Shown here one piece after another: positions 22,717-31,061 of a stretch of DNA of 46,651 nt (the stretch's first letter is position 1; every line of letters begins with the position of its first letter). Under the pieces are notes generated by a model. That model worked only from the letters and a program-made list of their open reading frames with translations, ran no database searches and had not been told where the DNA came from. The stretch is from JAPLJU01 sp964547985 (GTDB taxonomy: Bacteria; Desulfobacterota; Syntrophia; Syntrophales; UBA2192): positions 1 through 46,651 of the forward strand of contig CAZJPV010000016.1 in assembly GCA_964547985.1 (NCBI GenBank), written 5' to 3'. The translations under genes and the position numbers were made by a program.

Positions 22717-25161
22717 ATGTTTGTCGAGGTTGCCGTCAACATCAGATCGCCGAAGACCTTTTCCTACGAGGTGCCCGCGGACCTTGAGACAGATGTCGCC
22801 GTTGGGAAGCGTGTATTCGTCCCCCTGGGGAAGAGGTCCGTCACCGGCTACATCCTTCAGGTTCTTGAAACGGTGAGCCTCGAGGAAACGAAGACAATCC
22901 TCCAGGTTCTGGATCCCGAGCCCCTCTTCAATGAGGAGGACCTGCGGTTCTACCGCTGGGCAGCAGATTACTACCTCTACCCCCTGGGAAAGATGCTCAG
23001 TGAAATCCTGCCCGGCGGCATCGACATCGAAAGTCTTCTGTGGGTTACCCGAACGGAGAAGGGACGTGAAATGGATGGTTCCGACAGGGCCCGGGAAGGG
23101 GAACTTTCCGACATCCAGCGTCGGATCATCTCGATCCTCGAGGAGGCTCCGGCCGGCTTTTCCGTCAAACAGCTCTGCCGGAAAACAGGGCGGAAACCGC
23201 TCACCTCGGACTTAAAGCCTCTGCAGGACAGGCATCTCATCCGCGTCGATGAGCGGCTCACGATCCCCCGCGTGAGCGCAAAAAAAGAAAAGGTCGTGTC
23301 CGCCGAAGTCCAGGACATGGGATCAGAGACTCTCACGGAGAGCCAGAAAAGAATCCTGGATTTCATCAAGGATAGCGGGTGTCCTTCCCTTCTGGAAATA
23401 GCAAACCGCTTCAAGAACGGTCGTCAGGCCTTGCAAACACTGGCGCGCAGAGGTCTCGTCCGTACCTGGGAAAGGGAAACATACAGATCGCCCGAGTGCC
23501 CACCCGAAATTCACCACCTGACGGCGGGCATCCGTCTGAACGCGGAGCAGGAGACCGCGCTCCGGGAGATTGCCTCCGGGCTTTCTTCCGACCGGTACTC
23601 TTGCTATCTTCTCCACGGTGTGACCGGCAGCGGGAAAACGGAAGTCTATCTTCAGGCCATCGGCGAGGTATTGAAGCGGCGGGGCAGCGTCATCTATCTC
23701 GTCCCCGAGATAGCACTCACTCCCCAGCTTCTAAGCCGATTGAGGTGGCGATTCGGAGACAACGAAATCGCCGTCCTTCACAGCGGTGTCTCCGTCGGGG
23801 CAAGATACGACCAGTGGCGCCGGATTCAAAGAGGTGAGCTGCGAATCGTCCTGGGGGCTCGATCGGCCATTTTCGCACCGGTTAGGAACCTGAAGCTTAT
23901 TATTGTCGATGAAGAGCACGACAGCGCTTACAAACAGGACGAACGGATGCCTTACCATGCAAGGGACCTGGCGATTGTCAGAGCCCAGATGCATGCCGCC
24001 GTTGCGATCCTCGGCTCGGCAACACCCGGCATCCAGACCTATTTCAACACGCGGGAGAAGTCCTTCCGGTATCTGAGCCTCCCGCGGCGGGTTGAAGAAA
24101 GACCCCTGCCTGGTGTTCTGATCGTGGACATGAAGAACGAAAGAGACGAAAATGGAAGAATCCGAATCCTGTCCACAGCCCTCAGAAACGCCCTCGAGGA
24201 GACGCTGCGGCTCCACAGGCAATCGCTTCTTTTCCTCAACCGGCGGGGCTTCACGACCTTTATGCACTGCTCTGAATGCGCCTATGTCTTTCGGTGTTTG
24301 GGATGCGACGTCTCCCTGACTCATCATCAAAAAGATGGGCTCCTGAGATGCCACTATTGTGACTACTTCATGAAGGTTCCGTCCCGATGTCCTTCCTGCC
24401 AGAAAGAAGCCATCTTCAGCTTTGGCCTCGGAACGGAAAAACTTGAAGAAGAGGTTCTGAAATGTTTCCCCCATGCCCGCGTCAGTCGGATGGACAGCGA
24501 CACGACTACCCGGAAGGGGGCTTTCGAGAAAATCCTGAAGGATCTGCACGACGGGGATATCGACATCCTGATCGGGACCCAGATGATTGCGAAGGGTCAT
24601 GACTATCCAAATGTCACCCTGGTGGGTGTCGTGTCGGCCGATATGGCCCTGAATATCCCGGATTTCCGGGCATCGGAAAAAACCTTTCAGCTCCTCACCC
24701 AGGTGTCGGGAAGGGGCGGCAGGGGTGACATGCCCGGCCGCGTGATCATTCAGACGCTGAATCCATCCCATTATGCTGTCGAACGGACGAAGGACTATGA
24801 CTATCAGGGGTTCTTCAACGAGGAGATTGCGGCGCGGCAGAATGCCGGCTATCCCCCCTTTTCACGGATGATCCACCTCCTGATCACCGGCTTGAACCGG
24901 GAAAAGACAGAAAAGAGTGCTGAACAGATCTTCAAAAGGGCGCGAAATATCCTGCAGTCGCAGAAGGGGCTTCAAGGTATCTCCCTTATCGGGCCTGTCG
25001 AGGCGCCTATTGCCAGAATCAGAGGCCGGCACCGGTGGCAGATCCTGCTCAAGGGGCAGAGCGTGCGCCTTTTGCAGCAGCTGACGAAACAGATTCTCTC
25101 GACCGTAAAGACATCCGGCTGCGATGTCAAGGTGGACGTGGATCCCGTGAATTTCATGTAG
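22717..25161 (+). CDS. priA: Primosomal protein N', PriA helicase
   Basis: An 814-residue superfamily 2 helicase that restarts collapsed replication forks. An N-terminal 3'-DNA binding domain (VAVNIRSPKTFSYEVP) precedes the helicase core: Walker A HGVTGSGKTEVYLQAI, Walker B as IIVDEEHDSAYKQ, SATP motif LGSATPG, and motif VI VSGRGGRGDMPGRVIIQT. The zinc-binding cysteines are CSECAYVFRCLGC followed by CHYCDY and CPSC, all eight present. It is longer than E. coli PriA (732), with extra sequence between residues about 110 and 240 forming winged-helix-like repeats. The usual partner order priA-def-fmt lacks def here. Confidence 0.95.
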   Translation: MFVEVAVNIRSPKTFSYEVPADLETDVAVGKRVFVPLGKRSVTGYILQVLETVSLEETKTILQVLDPEPLFNEEDLRFYRWAADYYLYPLGKMLSEILPGGIDIESLLWVTRTEKGREMDGSDRAREGELSDIQRRIISILEEAPAGFSVKQLCRKTGRKPLTSDLKPLQDRHLIRVDERLTIPRVSAKKEKVVSAEVQDMGSETLTESQKRILDFIKDSGCPSLLEIANRFKNGRQALQTLARRGLVRTWERETYRSPECPPEIHHLTAGIRLNAEQETALREIASGLSSDRYSCYLLHGVTGSGKTEVYLQAIGEVLKRRGSVIYLVPEIALTPQLLSRLRWRFGDNEIAVLHSGVSVGARYDQWRRIQRGELRIVLGARSAIFAPVRNLKLIIVDEEHDSAYKQDERMPYHARDLAIVRAQMHAAVAILGSATPGIQTYFNTREKSFRYLSLPRRVEERPLPGVLIVDMKNERDENGRIRILSTALRNALEETLRLHRQSLLFLNRRGFTTFMHCSECAYVFRCLGCDVSLTHHQKDGLLRCHYCDYFMKVPSRCPSCQKEAIFSFGLGTEKLEEEVLKCFPHARVSRMDSDTTTRKGAFEKILKDLHDGDIDILIGTQMIAKGHDYPNVTLVGVVSADMALNIPDFRASEKTFQLLTQVSGRGGRGDMPGRVIIQTLNPSHYAVERTKDYDYQGFFNEEIAARQNAGYPPFSRMIHLLITGLNREKTEKSAEQIFKRARNILQSQKGLQGISLIGPVEAPIARIRGRHRWQILLKGQSVRLLQQLTKQILSTVKTSGCDVKVDVDPVNFM

Positions 25162-25173
25162 TCCCCGCTTTGA

Positions 25174-25195
25174 AAAAATGCATGGATGATATAAT
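25174..25195 (+). promoter_or_regulatory. Possible promoter of fmt
   Basis: A perfect TATAAT at 25190-25195, 30 bases before the fmt start. The -35 region is poor (CTTTGA or TTTGAA at about 25169-25175, spacing 15-17). Confidence 0.4.
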
Positions 25196-25224
25196 ACGTT
25201 CAAATCCTTTCGCGTGGAGATGTC

Positions 25225-26160
25225 ATGGTGAAAACGAAAATTCTCTTTATGGGAACGGCGGAATTCGCCCATCCCTCCCTTGAAGCCCTCATCAGGGGCG
25301 GTCATTCCGTCATCGGGATCGTCACACAACCGGATCGGCCCAAGGGTCGGGGGAGACAGTTCGTGGCACCACCCGTAAAGGACATCGCGGAGCGTCACCA
25401 ACTGCCCGTCATTCAACCCGAGCGTGTGCGCGACCCTGATTTCATCCAGACCTTCCGGACGCTTGCTCCGGACATGGTCGTCCTGGTGGCCTTCGGTCAA
25501 ATACTCCCGAAGGAGGTGATCCGGTTCCCCCGCATGGGTTGTATCAATGTTCATCCCTCCCTCCTTCCGAAATACAGGGGGGCGGCCCCGATCCAGTGGG
25601 CCCTCATCAGGGGGGAGCGAGAAACAGGGGTCACAACCATCATGATGGATGAAGGCGTGGACACGGGGGATATCCTCCTTCAGCGGGAAACGGTCATAGA
25701 GCCGGACGAAAATTTCGACCGGCTCCATGACCGCCTCGCACTCATTGGGGCGGAGGTCCTGGCAGAGACGATCGAAGGCCTTCTGCAGGGAAAGATTCAT
25801 GGAAGACCGCAGGATCCGGCACAGGCCTCTAACGCCCCGCGGTTGAAGAAAGAAGACGGCCTCATCCGGTGGGATGCCGGTGTCCGGGAGATCAAGCACT
25901 TCATCGCCGGCCTCAGTTCGACGCCGGGTGCCTACACCTACCTCCAGGGGAAGATGATGAAGATCTTTTCAGCGGGAGCTATCGAAGCACACGTAGCCGA
26001 GAGGCCCGGGACGATCATCAAAACGCCCGGTGGACTTCGGATCACAGCAAAGAACGGTTACCTGGAGATCCGGGAGTTGCAGCTGGAAAGCAAAAAACGG
26101 ATGACCGCCGTTGAGTTCCTGCGGGGACACCGCATCGAAAGCGGCGAACTGGCGGAATAA
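25225..26160 (+). CDS. fmt: Methionyl-tRNA formyltransferase
   Basis: A 311-residue enzyme that formylates initiator Met-tRNA. The N-terminal formyltransferase fold has FMGTAEFAHPSLEAL, QPDRPKGRG, the catalytic N and H in CINVHPSLLPKYRGAAPIQ, and the Asp in DEGVDTGDIL. The C-terminal OB-like domain starts near residue 205. All family landmarks and length fit. ATG at 25225 is preceded by GGAG. The following gene, rsmB, is in the usual fmt-rsmB order. Deformylase (def), often adjacent, is absent from the window. Confidence 0.96.
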   Translation: MVKTKILFMGTAEFAHPSLEALIRGGHSVIGIVTQPDRPKGRGRQFVAPPVKDIAERHQLPVIQPERVRDPDFIQTFRTLAPDMVVLVAFGQILPKEVIRFPRMGCINVHPSLLPKYRGAAPIQWALIRGERETGVTTIMMDEGVDTGDILLQRETVIEPDENFDRLHDRLALIGAEVLAETIEGLLQGKIHGRPQDPAQASNAPRLKKEDGLIRWDAGVREIKHFIAGLSSTPGAYTYLQGKMMKIFSAGAIEAHVAERPGTIIKTPGGLRITAKNGYLEIRELQLESKKRMTAVEFLRGHRIESGELAE

Positions 26161-26221
26161 ACCGTGCCGGTCCAACGGCTATCTTTGGTTTCGAATCCCG
26201 CAAGGCAGAGGGAGGTCCGAC

Positions 26222-27583
26222 ATCAGAAATCACAGCGGAAAAGGAAACCCGAGGCGGGTTGCCGTCGACATCCTGAACCGGGTGGACAAGAGCCAGTCCT
26301 TTGCTGAACCGCTCCTCGATCGGGCTCTTTCCGGGGATACCATTGAAAATCCATCAGACAGAAGCCTTTTGACCCATCTGGTCTATGGGACGCTCCGGAT
26401 GAAAGGCCGCCTCGACTGGATCCTGGAGAATCTCTACGACGGTTCTTACGATGACCTGGAGAGTTCCCTGAAGAATGTCCTTCGCATCGGCCTTTACCAG
26501 ATCACCTGCCTGGATCGGATTCCGGATTATGCCGCTGTCGATGAAGCCGTGGAGACGGCCAAAAAGATACGCCCGGGACGGGCAGCCCTGGTCAACGCCC
26601 TTCTGCGAAATGCCATCCGGAACAGCAACACCATCACACCGCCAGATTACGACCGGGACCCGGCCTTCCACATCGCCATCGTTCACTCCCATCCGCTCTG
26701 GCTGGTCAAACGATGGCTCGGCCTGCTCGGCCCCGGGGAAACGCTCAAACTCTGTCAGGCCAATAACGAAAATCCGCCCATCACGTTGCGAACGAATACC
26801 CTGAAGACAACGCGGGACGATGTGCTGAAAAAACTGCGGGAACAGGGTCTCAAAGCGGAGGCGACTGTCTATTCGCCCGATGGGGTCGCCTTGCTGTCCG
26901 GTCTTGCCCGGCCTATCAGACAACTGGATCTCTTCCGACAGGGCCTGATCCATGTCCAGGATGAAGCTTCCCAGTTGATGGCTCACCTCGTAAGCCCCCG
27001 ACAGGGGGAGAAGATTGCCGATCTGTGCTGCGGTGCCGGGGGGAAGGCGACGCACATGGCGGAGCGGATGGGAAACAATGGAAAGATCCTTGCCATGGAC
27101 TTGCACGTGAAGAAAATTCATGACCTCGAGGCCAACGCCCGGAGGCTCGGAATCAGGATCATTGAGACACGCCATGGCGACGTGTCGCTTCTACCCGAAA
27201 ACCCTGCGCCCGATGCTTATGACAGAGTCCTTCTGGACGCACCCTGTTCAGGCCTTGGCACCCTGCGAAGAAACCCCGAAATCAAATGGCGCCTGACGGA
27301 GGAGGCCCTTGCCGCTTTTCCCCCCCTGCAGCTCAATCTTCTCAGGGGCGCATCCGGCTGGGTGAAAAAAGGCGGCGTGCTCGTTTACAGCACCTGCTCC
27401 ATCATGCCGGAGGAAAACGATCAGATCATCGAGAGCTTTCTGTCGTCCCACCCCGATTTTCAACGCCTGGGCCCGCCCGGGACGATCCCCCGCGAGATGC
27501 TCGGGGCAGGAAGGCAGTTCAGGTCCTTCCCCCATATCCACGGGACAGATGGTTTCTACGGCGCCATCCTGTCAAAAAAATAA
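26222..27583 (+). CDS. rsmB: 16S rRNA (cytosine-967-C5)-methyltransferase RsmB, possible ATC start
   Basis: A RsmB/Sun family enzyme of about 453 residues. The NusB-like N-terminal domain (RVAVDILNRVDKSQSFAEPLL... VYGTLRMKGRLDWIL) is followed by the SAM domain: DLCCGAGGKATHMAE (motif I), DAPCSGLGTLRRNPE with the PCS cysteine, and YSTCSIMPEEN with the catalytic Cys. No ATG, GTG or TTG lies in frame near the family N-terminus. The only standard in-frame start is TTG at 26111, which overlaps fmt by 50 bases, adds 37 unlike residues and has no good ribosome site. ATC at 26222 sits 5 bases after GGGAGGT (26210-26216) and gives an N-terminus matching E. coli RsmB in length. A sequencing error remains possible. 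Confidence 0.88.
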   Translation: MRNHSGKGNPRRVAVDILNRVDKSQSFAEPLLDRALSGDTIENPSDRSLLTHLVYGTLRMKGRLDWILENLYDGSYDDLESSLKNVLRIGLYQITCLDRIPDYAAVDEAVETAKKIRPGRAALVNALLRNAIRNSNTITPPDYDRDPAFHIAIVHSHPLWLVKRWLGLLGPGETLKLCQANNENPPITLRTNTLKTTRDDVLKKLREQGLKAEATVYSPDGVALLSGLARPIRQLDLFRQGLIHVQDEASQLMAHLVSPRQGEKIADLCCGAGGKATHMAERMGNNGKILAMDLHVKKIHDLEANARRLGIRIIETRHGDVSLLPENPAPDAYDRVLLDAPCSGLGTLRRNPEIKWRLTEEALAAFPPLQLNLLRGASGWVKKGGVLVYSTCSIMPEENDQIIESFLSSHPDFQRLGPPGTIPREMLGAGRQFRSFPHIHGTDGFYGAILSKK

Positions 27584-27599
27584 ACCCTTCTGAATGGCA

Positions 27600-27629
27600 T
27601 TGACTTCCACAGGGCAAGAGTGCTATGGG
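27600..27629 (+). promoter_or_regulatory. Possible promoter of the MBL-purC pair
   Basis: TTGACT (27600-27605) and TATGGG (27624-27629) with an 18-base spacer, about 70 bases ahead of the hydrolase start. Confidence 0.4.
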
Positions 27630-27699
27630 CTTCATCTGCTGTCGGGGGTTTCACAGGTCACAGCACCCCGCGGGACACTGATGCGACTCGGAGGATGAC

Positions 27700-28329
27700 A
27701 TGTATTTGAGACAACTGCAGGTCGGTTTCATGGCCGTTTTCGCCTATATTGTCGGTGACAAAGACAGCAAGTCCGGGTTGGTCATCGACCCGGCGGCGGA
27801 GACAGATCGAATCATCGCCGAGGCGGAGAAGAACGGCATCGAGATAAAATACATCGTCAACACGCACGGCCATGTAGACCACATATCCGGCAACGCCGAC
27901 ATGAAGAAAAAGACCGGCGCAAAAATCATCGTCCACGAGGCGGATGCCGACATGCTCCACTCCACACCGGCCATGGTCCTCAACATGTTCAGGGCGAAAA
28001 GCTCGCCGGCCGCCGATATCACCGTGAAAGACGGGGATATCATCCGTGTCGGGAGCATCAGCCTCAGCGTTTTCCACACACCCGGTCACACACCGGGCGG
28101 GATTTCACTTTACACTGACGGTTACGTCTTCACCGGGGACACGCTGTTCGTGGAAAGCGTGGGCAGAACCGATCTGCCCGGGGCATCCTGGGAAACCATG
28201 GCGAAGGCAATCCGGGAAAAACTTTTAACCCTGCCCGACGATACGGTGGTACTCCCCGGTCACAACTACGGCAGAATGGCGACTTCCACCATCGGTCACG
28301 AAAAGAAGCACAACCCTTTCCTGCGCTGA
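27700..28329 (+). CDS. MBL-fold metallo-hydrolase, glyoxalase II-like
   Basis: A 209-residue single-domain metallo-beta-lactamase hydrolase. The dinuclear metal site is shown by NTHGHVDHISG (HxHxDH), H in FHTPGHTPGG, D in FTGDTLFVESVGRTD and H in PGHNYG. This resembles the short YcbL/glyoxalase II-like group, which cleaves thioesters such as lactoyl-glutathione or related, but the C-terminal substrate domain of true glyoxalase II is missing. ATG at 27700 has GGAGG seven bases upstream. It is 15 bases before purC and likely co-transcribed; no functional link with purine synthesis is known. Confidence 0.88.
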   Translation: MYLRQLQVGFMAVFAYIVGDKDSKSGLVIDPAAETDRIIAEAEKNGIEIKYIVNTHGHVDHISGNADMKKKTGAKIIVHEADADMLHSTPAMVLNMFRAKSSPAADITVKDGDIIRVGSISLSVFHTPGHTPGGISLYTDGYVFTGDTLFVESVGRTDLPGASWETMAKAIREKLLTLPDDTVVLPGHNYGRMATSTIGHEKKHNPFLR

Positions 28330-28344
28330 GAAAAGGAATAGGAC

Positions 28345-29229
28345 GTGAAAAAAGCCATTTTGTATGAAACGGACTTCAGGGGATTACACCTTTTCAACAG
28401 AGGAAAGGTGCGGGATATTTATGCCTTTGACGACAGCCTCTTGATCATCGCCACGGACAGGATATCAGCCTTCGACGTGATCATGCCGAACCCCATACCG
28501 GGAAAAGGGGAGATCCTGACAAAACTCTCGACCCTCTGGTTCGAAAAGATGGCCGACATCATCGGGAATCACGTCCTGTCAACAGACGTGGATCATTTCC
28601 CCCCGACCTGCGCTCCCTACCGGGATATTCTGAAAGGCAGGAGCATGATCGTTAGGAAGGCAAAGCCCCTCCCTGTTGAATGCATCGTGAGGGGGTACCT
28701 GAGCGGCTCGGCCTGGAGGGACTACCGGGAGGGCAAAGCCGTTTCTGGCATCCGCCTTCCGGGGGGTCTGCAGGAATCTTCCAGACTGCCGCAGCCCATC
28801 TTCACACCCTCCACCAAGGCCCCCGAAGGAGAGCATGACCTGCCGATGACCCGCGAGGAAATGGCCAGGGCGATCGGGGAGCCTCTCGCCGCCAGGATCA
28901 TCGAGATCAGCCTCCGGATCTACCGACGAGCTTCGGAGACTGCCGATCAGCGGGGGATCATCATCGCCGACACCAAAATGGAGTTCGGACTCCTCGGGAA
29001 CGAGCTCATCCTGATCGACGAGCTTCTCACGCCCGACTCTTCGAGATTCTGGCCCAAGGATGATTACGGGGAAGGCCGGCCCCAGAGGAGCTTTGACAAA
29101 CAATTTCTCAGAGACTACCTGCTTTCCATCCCCTGGAACCAAAAGGCGCCCGCCCCGGAGCTTCCGCAGGAAATTGTTGAAAAAACAAGAGAAAAATACC
29201 AGGAAGCCCTCCGACGTTTCATGGCCTGA
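28345..29229 (+). CDS. purC: Phosphoribosylaminoimidazole-succinocarboxamide synthase
   Basis: A 294-residue SAICAR synthetase of de novo purine synthesis, joining CAIR and aspartate with ATP. Signatures: RGKVRDIYAFDDSLLIIATDR at the N-terminus, AFDVIMPNPIPGKGEILT, and LPVECIVRGYLSGSAW in the middle, followed by TPSTKAPEGEHD and DTKMEFG. It is the longer type (about 295 residues, as in yeast and many anaerobes) rather than the ~237-residue E. coli type. The start is GTG at 28345 with AAAAGGA upstream. Confidence 0.95.
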   Translation: MKKAILYETDFRGLHLFNRGKVRDIYAFDDSLLIIATDRISAFDVIMPNPIPGKGEILTKLSTLWFEKMADIIGNHVLSTDVDHFPPTCAPYRDILKGRSMIVRKAKPLPVECIVRGYLSGSAWRDYREGKAVSGIRLPGGLQESSRLPQPIFTPSTKAPEGEHDLPMTREEMARAIGEPLAARIIEISLRIYRRASETADQRGIIIADTKMEFGLLGNELILIDELLTPDSSRFWPKDDYGEGRPQRSFDKQFLRDYLLSIPWNQKAPAPELPQEIVEKTREKYQEALRRFMA

Positions 29230-29245
29230 AATTTCCACCCCCTCC

Positions 29246-29274
29246 TTGACACACCCCCGGGCGGTCATTATCTT
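29246..29274 (+). promoter_or_regulatory. Promoter of the unknown gene-dnaJ operon
   Basis: A perfect TTGACA (29246-29251), 17-base GC-rich spacer and TATCTT (29269-29274), about 30 bases before the first possible start. This is a housekeeping-type promoter; no sigma-32 heat-shock motif was recognised. Confidence 0.7.
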
Positions 29275-29304
29275 AAGGGCGGTTCGGGTGACTGTATAAA
29301 AGGG

Positions 29305-29715
29305 GTGTATCCGGCGTCCAAAATGTCGAATTTGCCTGATTACAAGGAAAAGCAGAAGATCCTCTACATCGACTCAACTCCCGCCAGAACCCTGACATCC
29401 ATGGGAGAACGGTACCTGAAGGAAGACCTTATCTCCGATGCGATCGAATTTTTTCAGAAAGCCGCCCACCGGGAAGGACTGGAAAAGATCCTGGAGATGG
29501 CTGTCGAAAGCGGGGATGTCATGGACTTTCAACAGATCCTGAAAGCCCTCGGCAGGGAAGCCACCGACGAGGAATGGAACCACATCGGTCAACGGGCCCT
29601 GGCACTCAAGAAATACACCTTCGCCTTCCAGGCCTTCGAAAGAAGCAAGAACGAAAAAGAAATTGAGCATCTCAAGCAAATGATCTCTGCGGAAGGAACC
29701 TCTCGGGCGTCATGA
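29305..29715 (+). CDS. Unknown protein encoded with dnaJ, TPR-like helices
   Basis: A 130-136 residue soluble protein of no recognised family. It appears all-helical: ERYLKEDLISDAIEFFQKA, a helical ILEMAVESGDVMDFQQIL and ALALKKYTFAFQAFERS, a spacing that suggests two or three TPR-like hairpins. Start may be GTG 29305 or ATG 29323 (MSNLPDYKEK); the GTG directly abuts AGGGG, and the ATG has no strong ribosome site. Its stop overlaps the dnaJ ATG (ATGA), indicating translational coupling. A role as helper of DnaJ or in protein quality control is an inference from position only. Confidence 0.8.
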   Translation: MYPASKMSNLPDYKEKQKILYIDSTPARTLTSMGERYLKEDLISDAIEFFQKAAHREGLEKILEMAVESGDVMDFQQILKALGREATDEEWNHIGQRALALKKYTFAFQAFERSKNEKEIEHLKQMISAEGTSRAS

Positions 29716-30770
29716 TCAGACGGGATTATTACGATATCCTCGGTGTCAGCCATAATGCCACTGAGGAAGAAGTCAAAAAAAACTACCGGAAGCTTGCTCT
29801 GAAATATCATCCCGATCGGAACCCGGGAAACAAGGAAGCAGAGGACAAGTTCAAAGAAGCCGCGGAGGCTTATGAAGTCCTCCACGACCCCGAAAAAAGA
29901 GGAATCTACGACCGCTACGGCCACGAAGGTCTCGACGGAACGGGTTTCAGGGGTTTCACCGGCTTCGAAGACATCTTCTCCAGCTTCGGCGACATCTTCG
30001 AGGACATCTTCGGCTTTGCGGGAAGAGGGGGGAGAACGCGGACCGCCGTTCGCCAGGGGGCGGACCTGCGTTATGACCTCCGAATTTCCTTCATGGAAGC
30101 GGTGCTCGGCAAGTCTACGGAGATCGAAATCGAGAAACTTGAAAAATGCCGGGACTGCGGCGGCAGTGGTGCGTCCTCAGGAACACGTCCGGAAGTCTGC
30201 ACCCGATGCGCCGGGCGGGGACAGGTCACCCAATCGAGCGGATTCTTCACCATCAGCTCAACGTGCCCCCAGTGCCGGGGGCAGGGGCAGATCATCCGCA
30301 ATCCCTGCAAGGGATGTCTCGGCACCGGAAAGGCAAAGGTCAGGAAAAAGATCCAGGTGAAAGCCCCCCCGGGGGTGGACAACGGCTCCCGGCTGAGGCT
30401 GAGGGGTGAAGGGGAAGAGGGGGAGTTCGGCGGGCCCAGCGGCGACCTCTACATTTTCATCCATGTGACACCTCACGACTTCTTTGAGAGGGACGGCGAT
30501 GATATCCTCTGCCAGGTTCCCATCTCCATCACGCAGGCCGCCCTCGGCGGCAGCATCAGCGTCCAGACGCTCGAGGGAACAGAGACAGTGAAGGTGCCCA
30601 AAGGAACGCAGAGCGGCAAGATCCTCCGCCTCAAAGGTAAAGGCGTCCAGCACCTGAAGGGCTTCGGGCGGGGGGATCAGATTATTCAGCTCATCGTCAA
30701 GATCCCCGTCAACCTGACGAAGAAGCAGGAGGAGCTTCTGCGAGAATTTGCAAAACTCTCGGGCGAATAA
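29712..30770 (+). CDS. dnaJ: Chaperone DnaJ (Hsp40)
   Basis: A 352-residue type I DnaJ, co-chaperone of DnaK. J-domain at residues about 4-70 with YYDILGVSHNATEEEVKKNY and the HPD motif in KYHPDRNPGN; a Gly/Phe-rich linker (GFRGFTGFEDIFSSFGDIFEDIFGFAGRGG); a zinc finger region with four CxxCxGxG repeats (CRDCGGSG, CTRCAGRG, CPQCRGQG, CKGCLGTG); and a C-terminal beta-sandwich. No dnaK or grpE is nearby, so this may be a second DnaJ of the genome. Coupled to the unknown upstream gene by a 4-base overlap. Confidence 0.95.
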   Translation: MIRRDYYDILGVSHNATEEEVKKNYRKLALKYHPDRNPGNKEAEDKFKEAAEAYEVLHDPEKRGIYDRYGHEGLDGTGFRGFTGFEDIFSSFGDIFEDIFGFAGRGGRTRTAVRQGADLRYDLRISFMEAVLGKSTEIEIEKLEKCRDCGGSGASSGTRPEVCTRCAGRGQVTQSSGFFTISSTCPQCRGQGQIIRNPCKGCLGTGKAKVRKKIQVKAPPGVDNGSRLRLRGEGEEGEFGGPSGDLYIFIHVTPHDFFERDGDDILCQVPISITQAALGGSISVQTLEGTETVKVPKGTQSGKILRLKGKGVQHLKGFGRGDQIIQLIVKIPVNLTKKQEELLREFAKLSGE

Positions 30771-31061
30771 ACCTCACCGTATGCCCGCCCGGAGGTTCGC
30801 CTCTTTTCACGTGTCTTTGTATACCCTCTTTGTCCCCTCTTTCCATGGAAAGAGCAGGCCTCGCAGGCCCACCTCAGAGACCTGGAACCAAACGTATCAA
30901 CTCGAATCGAGCGAACAAGAAGCACGGCGGGTCAAAGTCGACATCATCCTGCGCCCGACCAGCGGACGCAGGATAAAAAGATGGACAATTAAAAAAGCAT
31001 GAATTATATGGAGGATACGCGCATTTTGAAGTCCTTAAAAAACACAAGCAGGGGCAGGGAC
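30771..31061 (+). other. Gap between dnaJ and the Lon-like gene
   Basis: A 291-base stretch without a credible gene. A 7-bp hairpin (TCCTGCG 30947-30953 with CGCAGGA 30967-30973, 13-base loop) is followed by TAAAAAG rather than by T residues, so it is not called a terminator. A short GAGG-TTCG-CCTC stem near 30800 with TTTT after it is a weak candidate for dnaJ termination. No clear promoter was found. Confidence 0.4.

Noticed and set aside
30947..30973. Terminator between dnaJ and the Lon-like gene
   Set aside because: The 7-bp stem is followed by TAAAAAG rather than a T-run on the coding strand.
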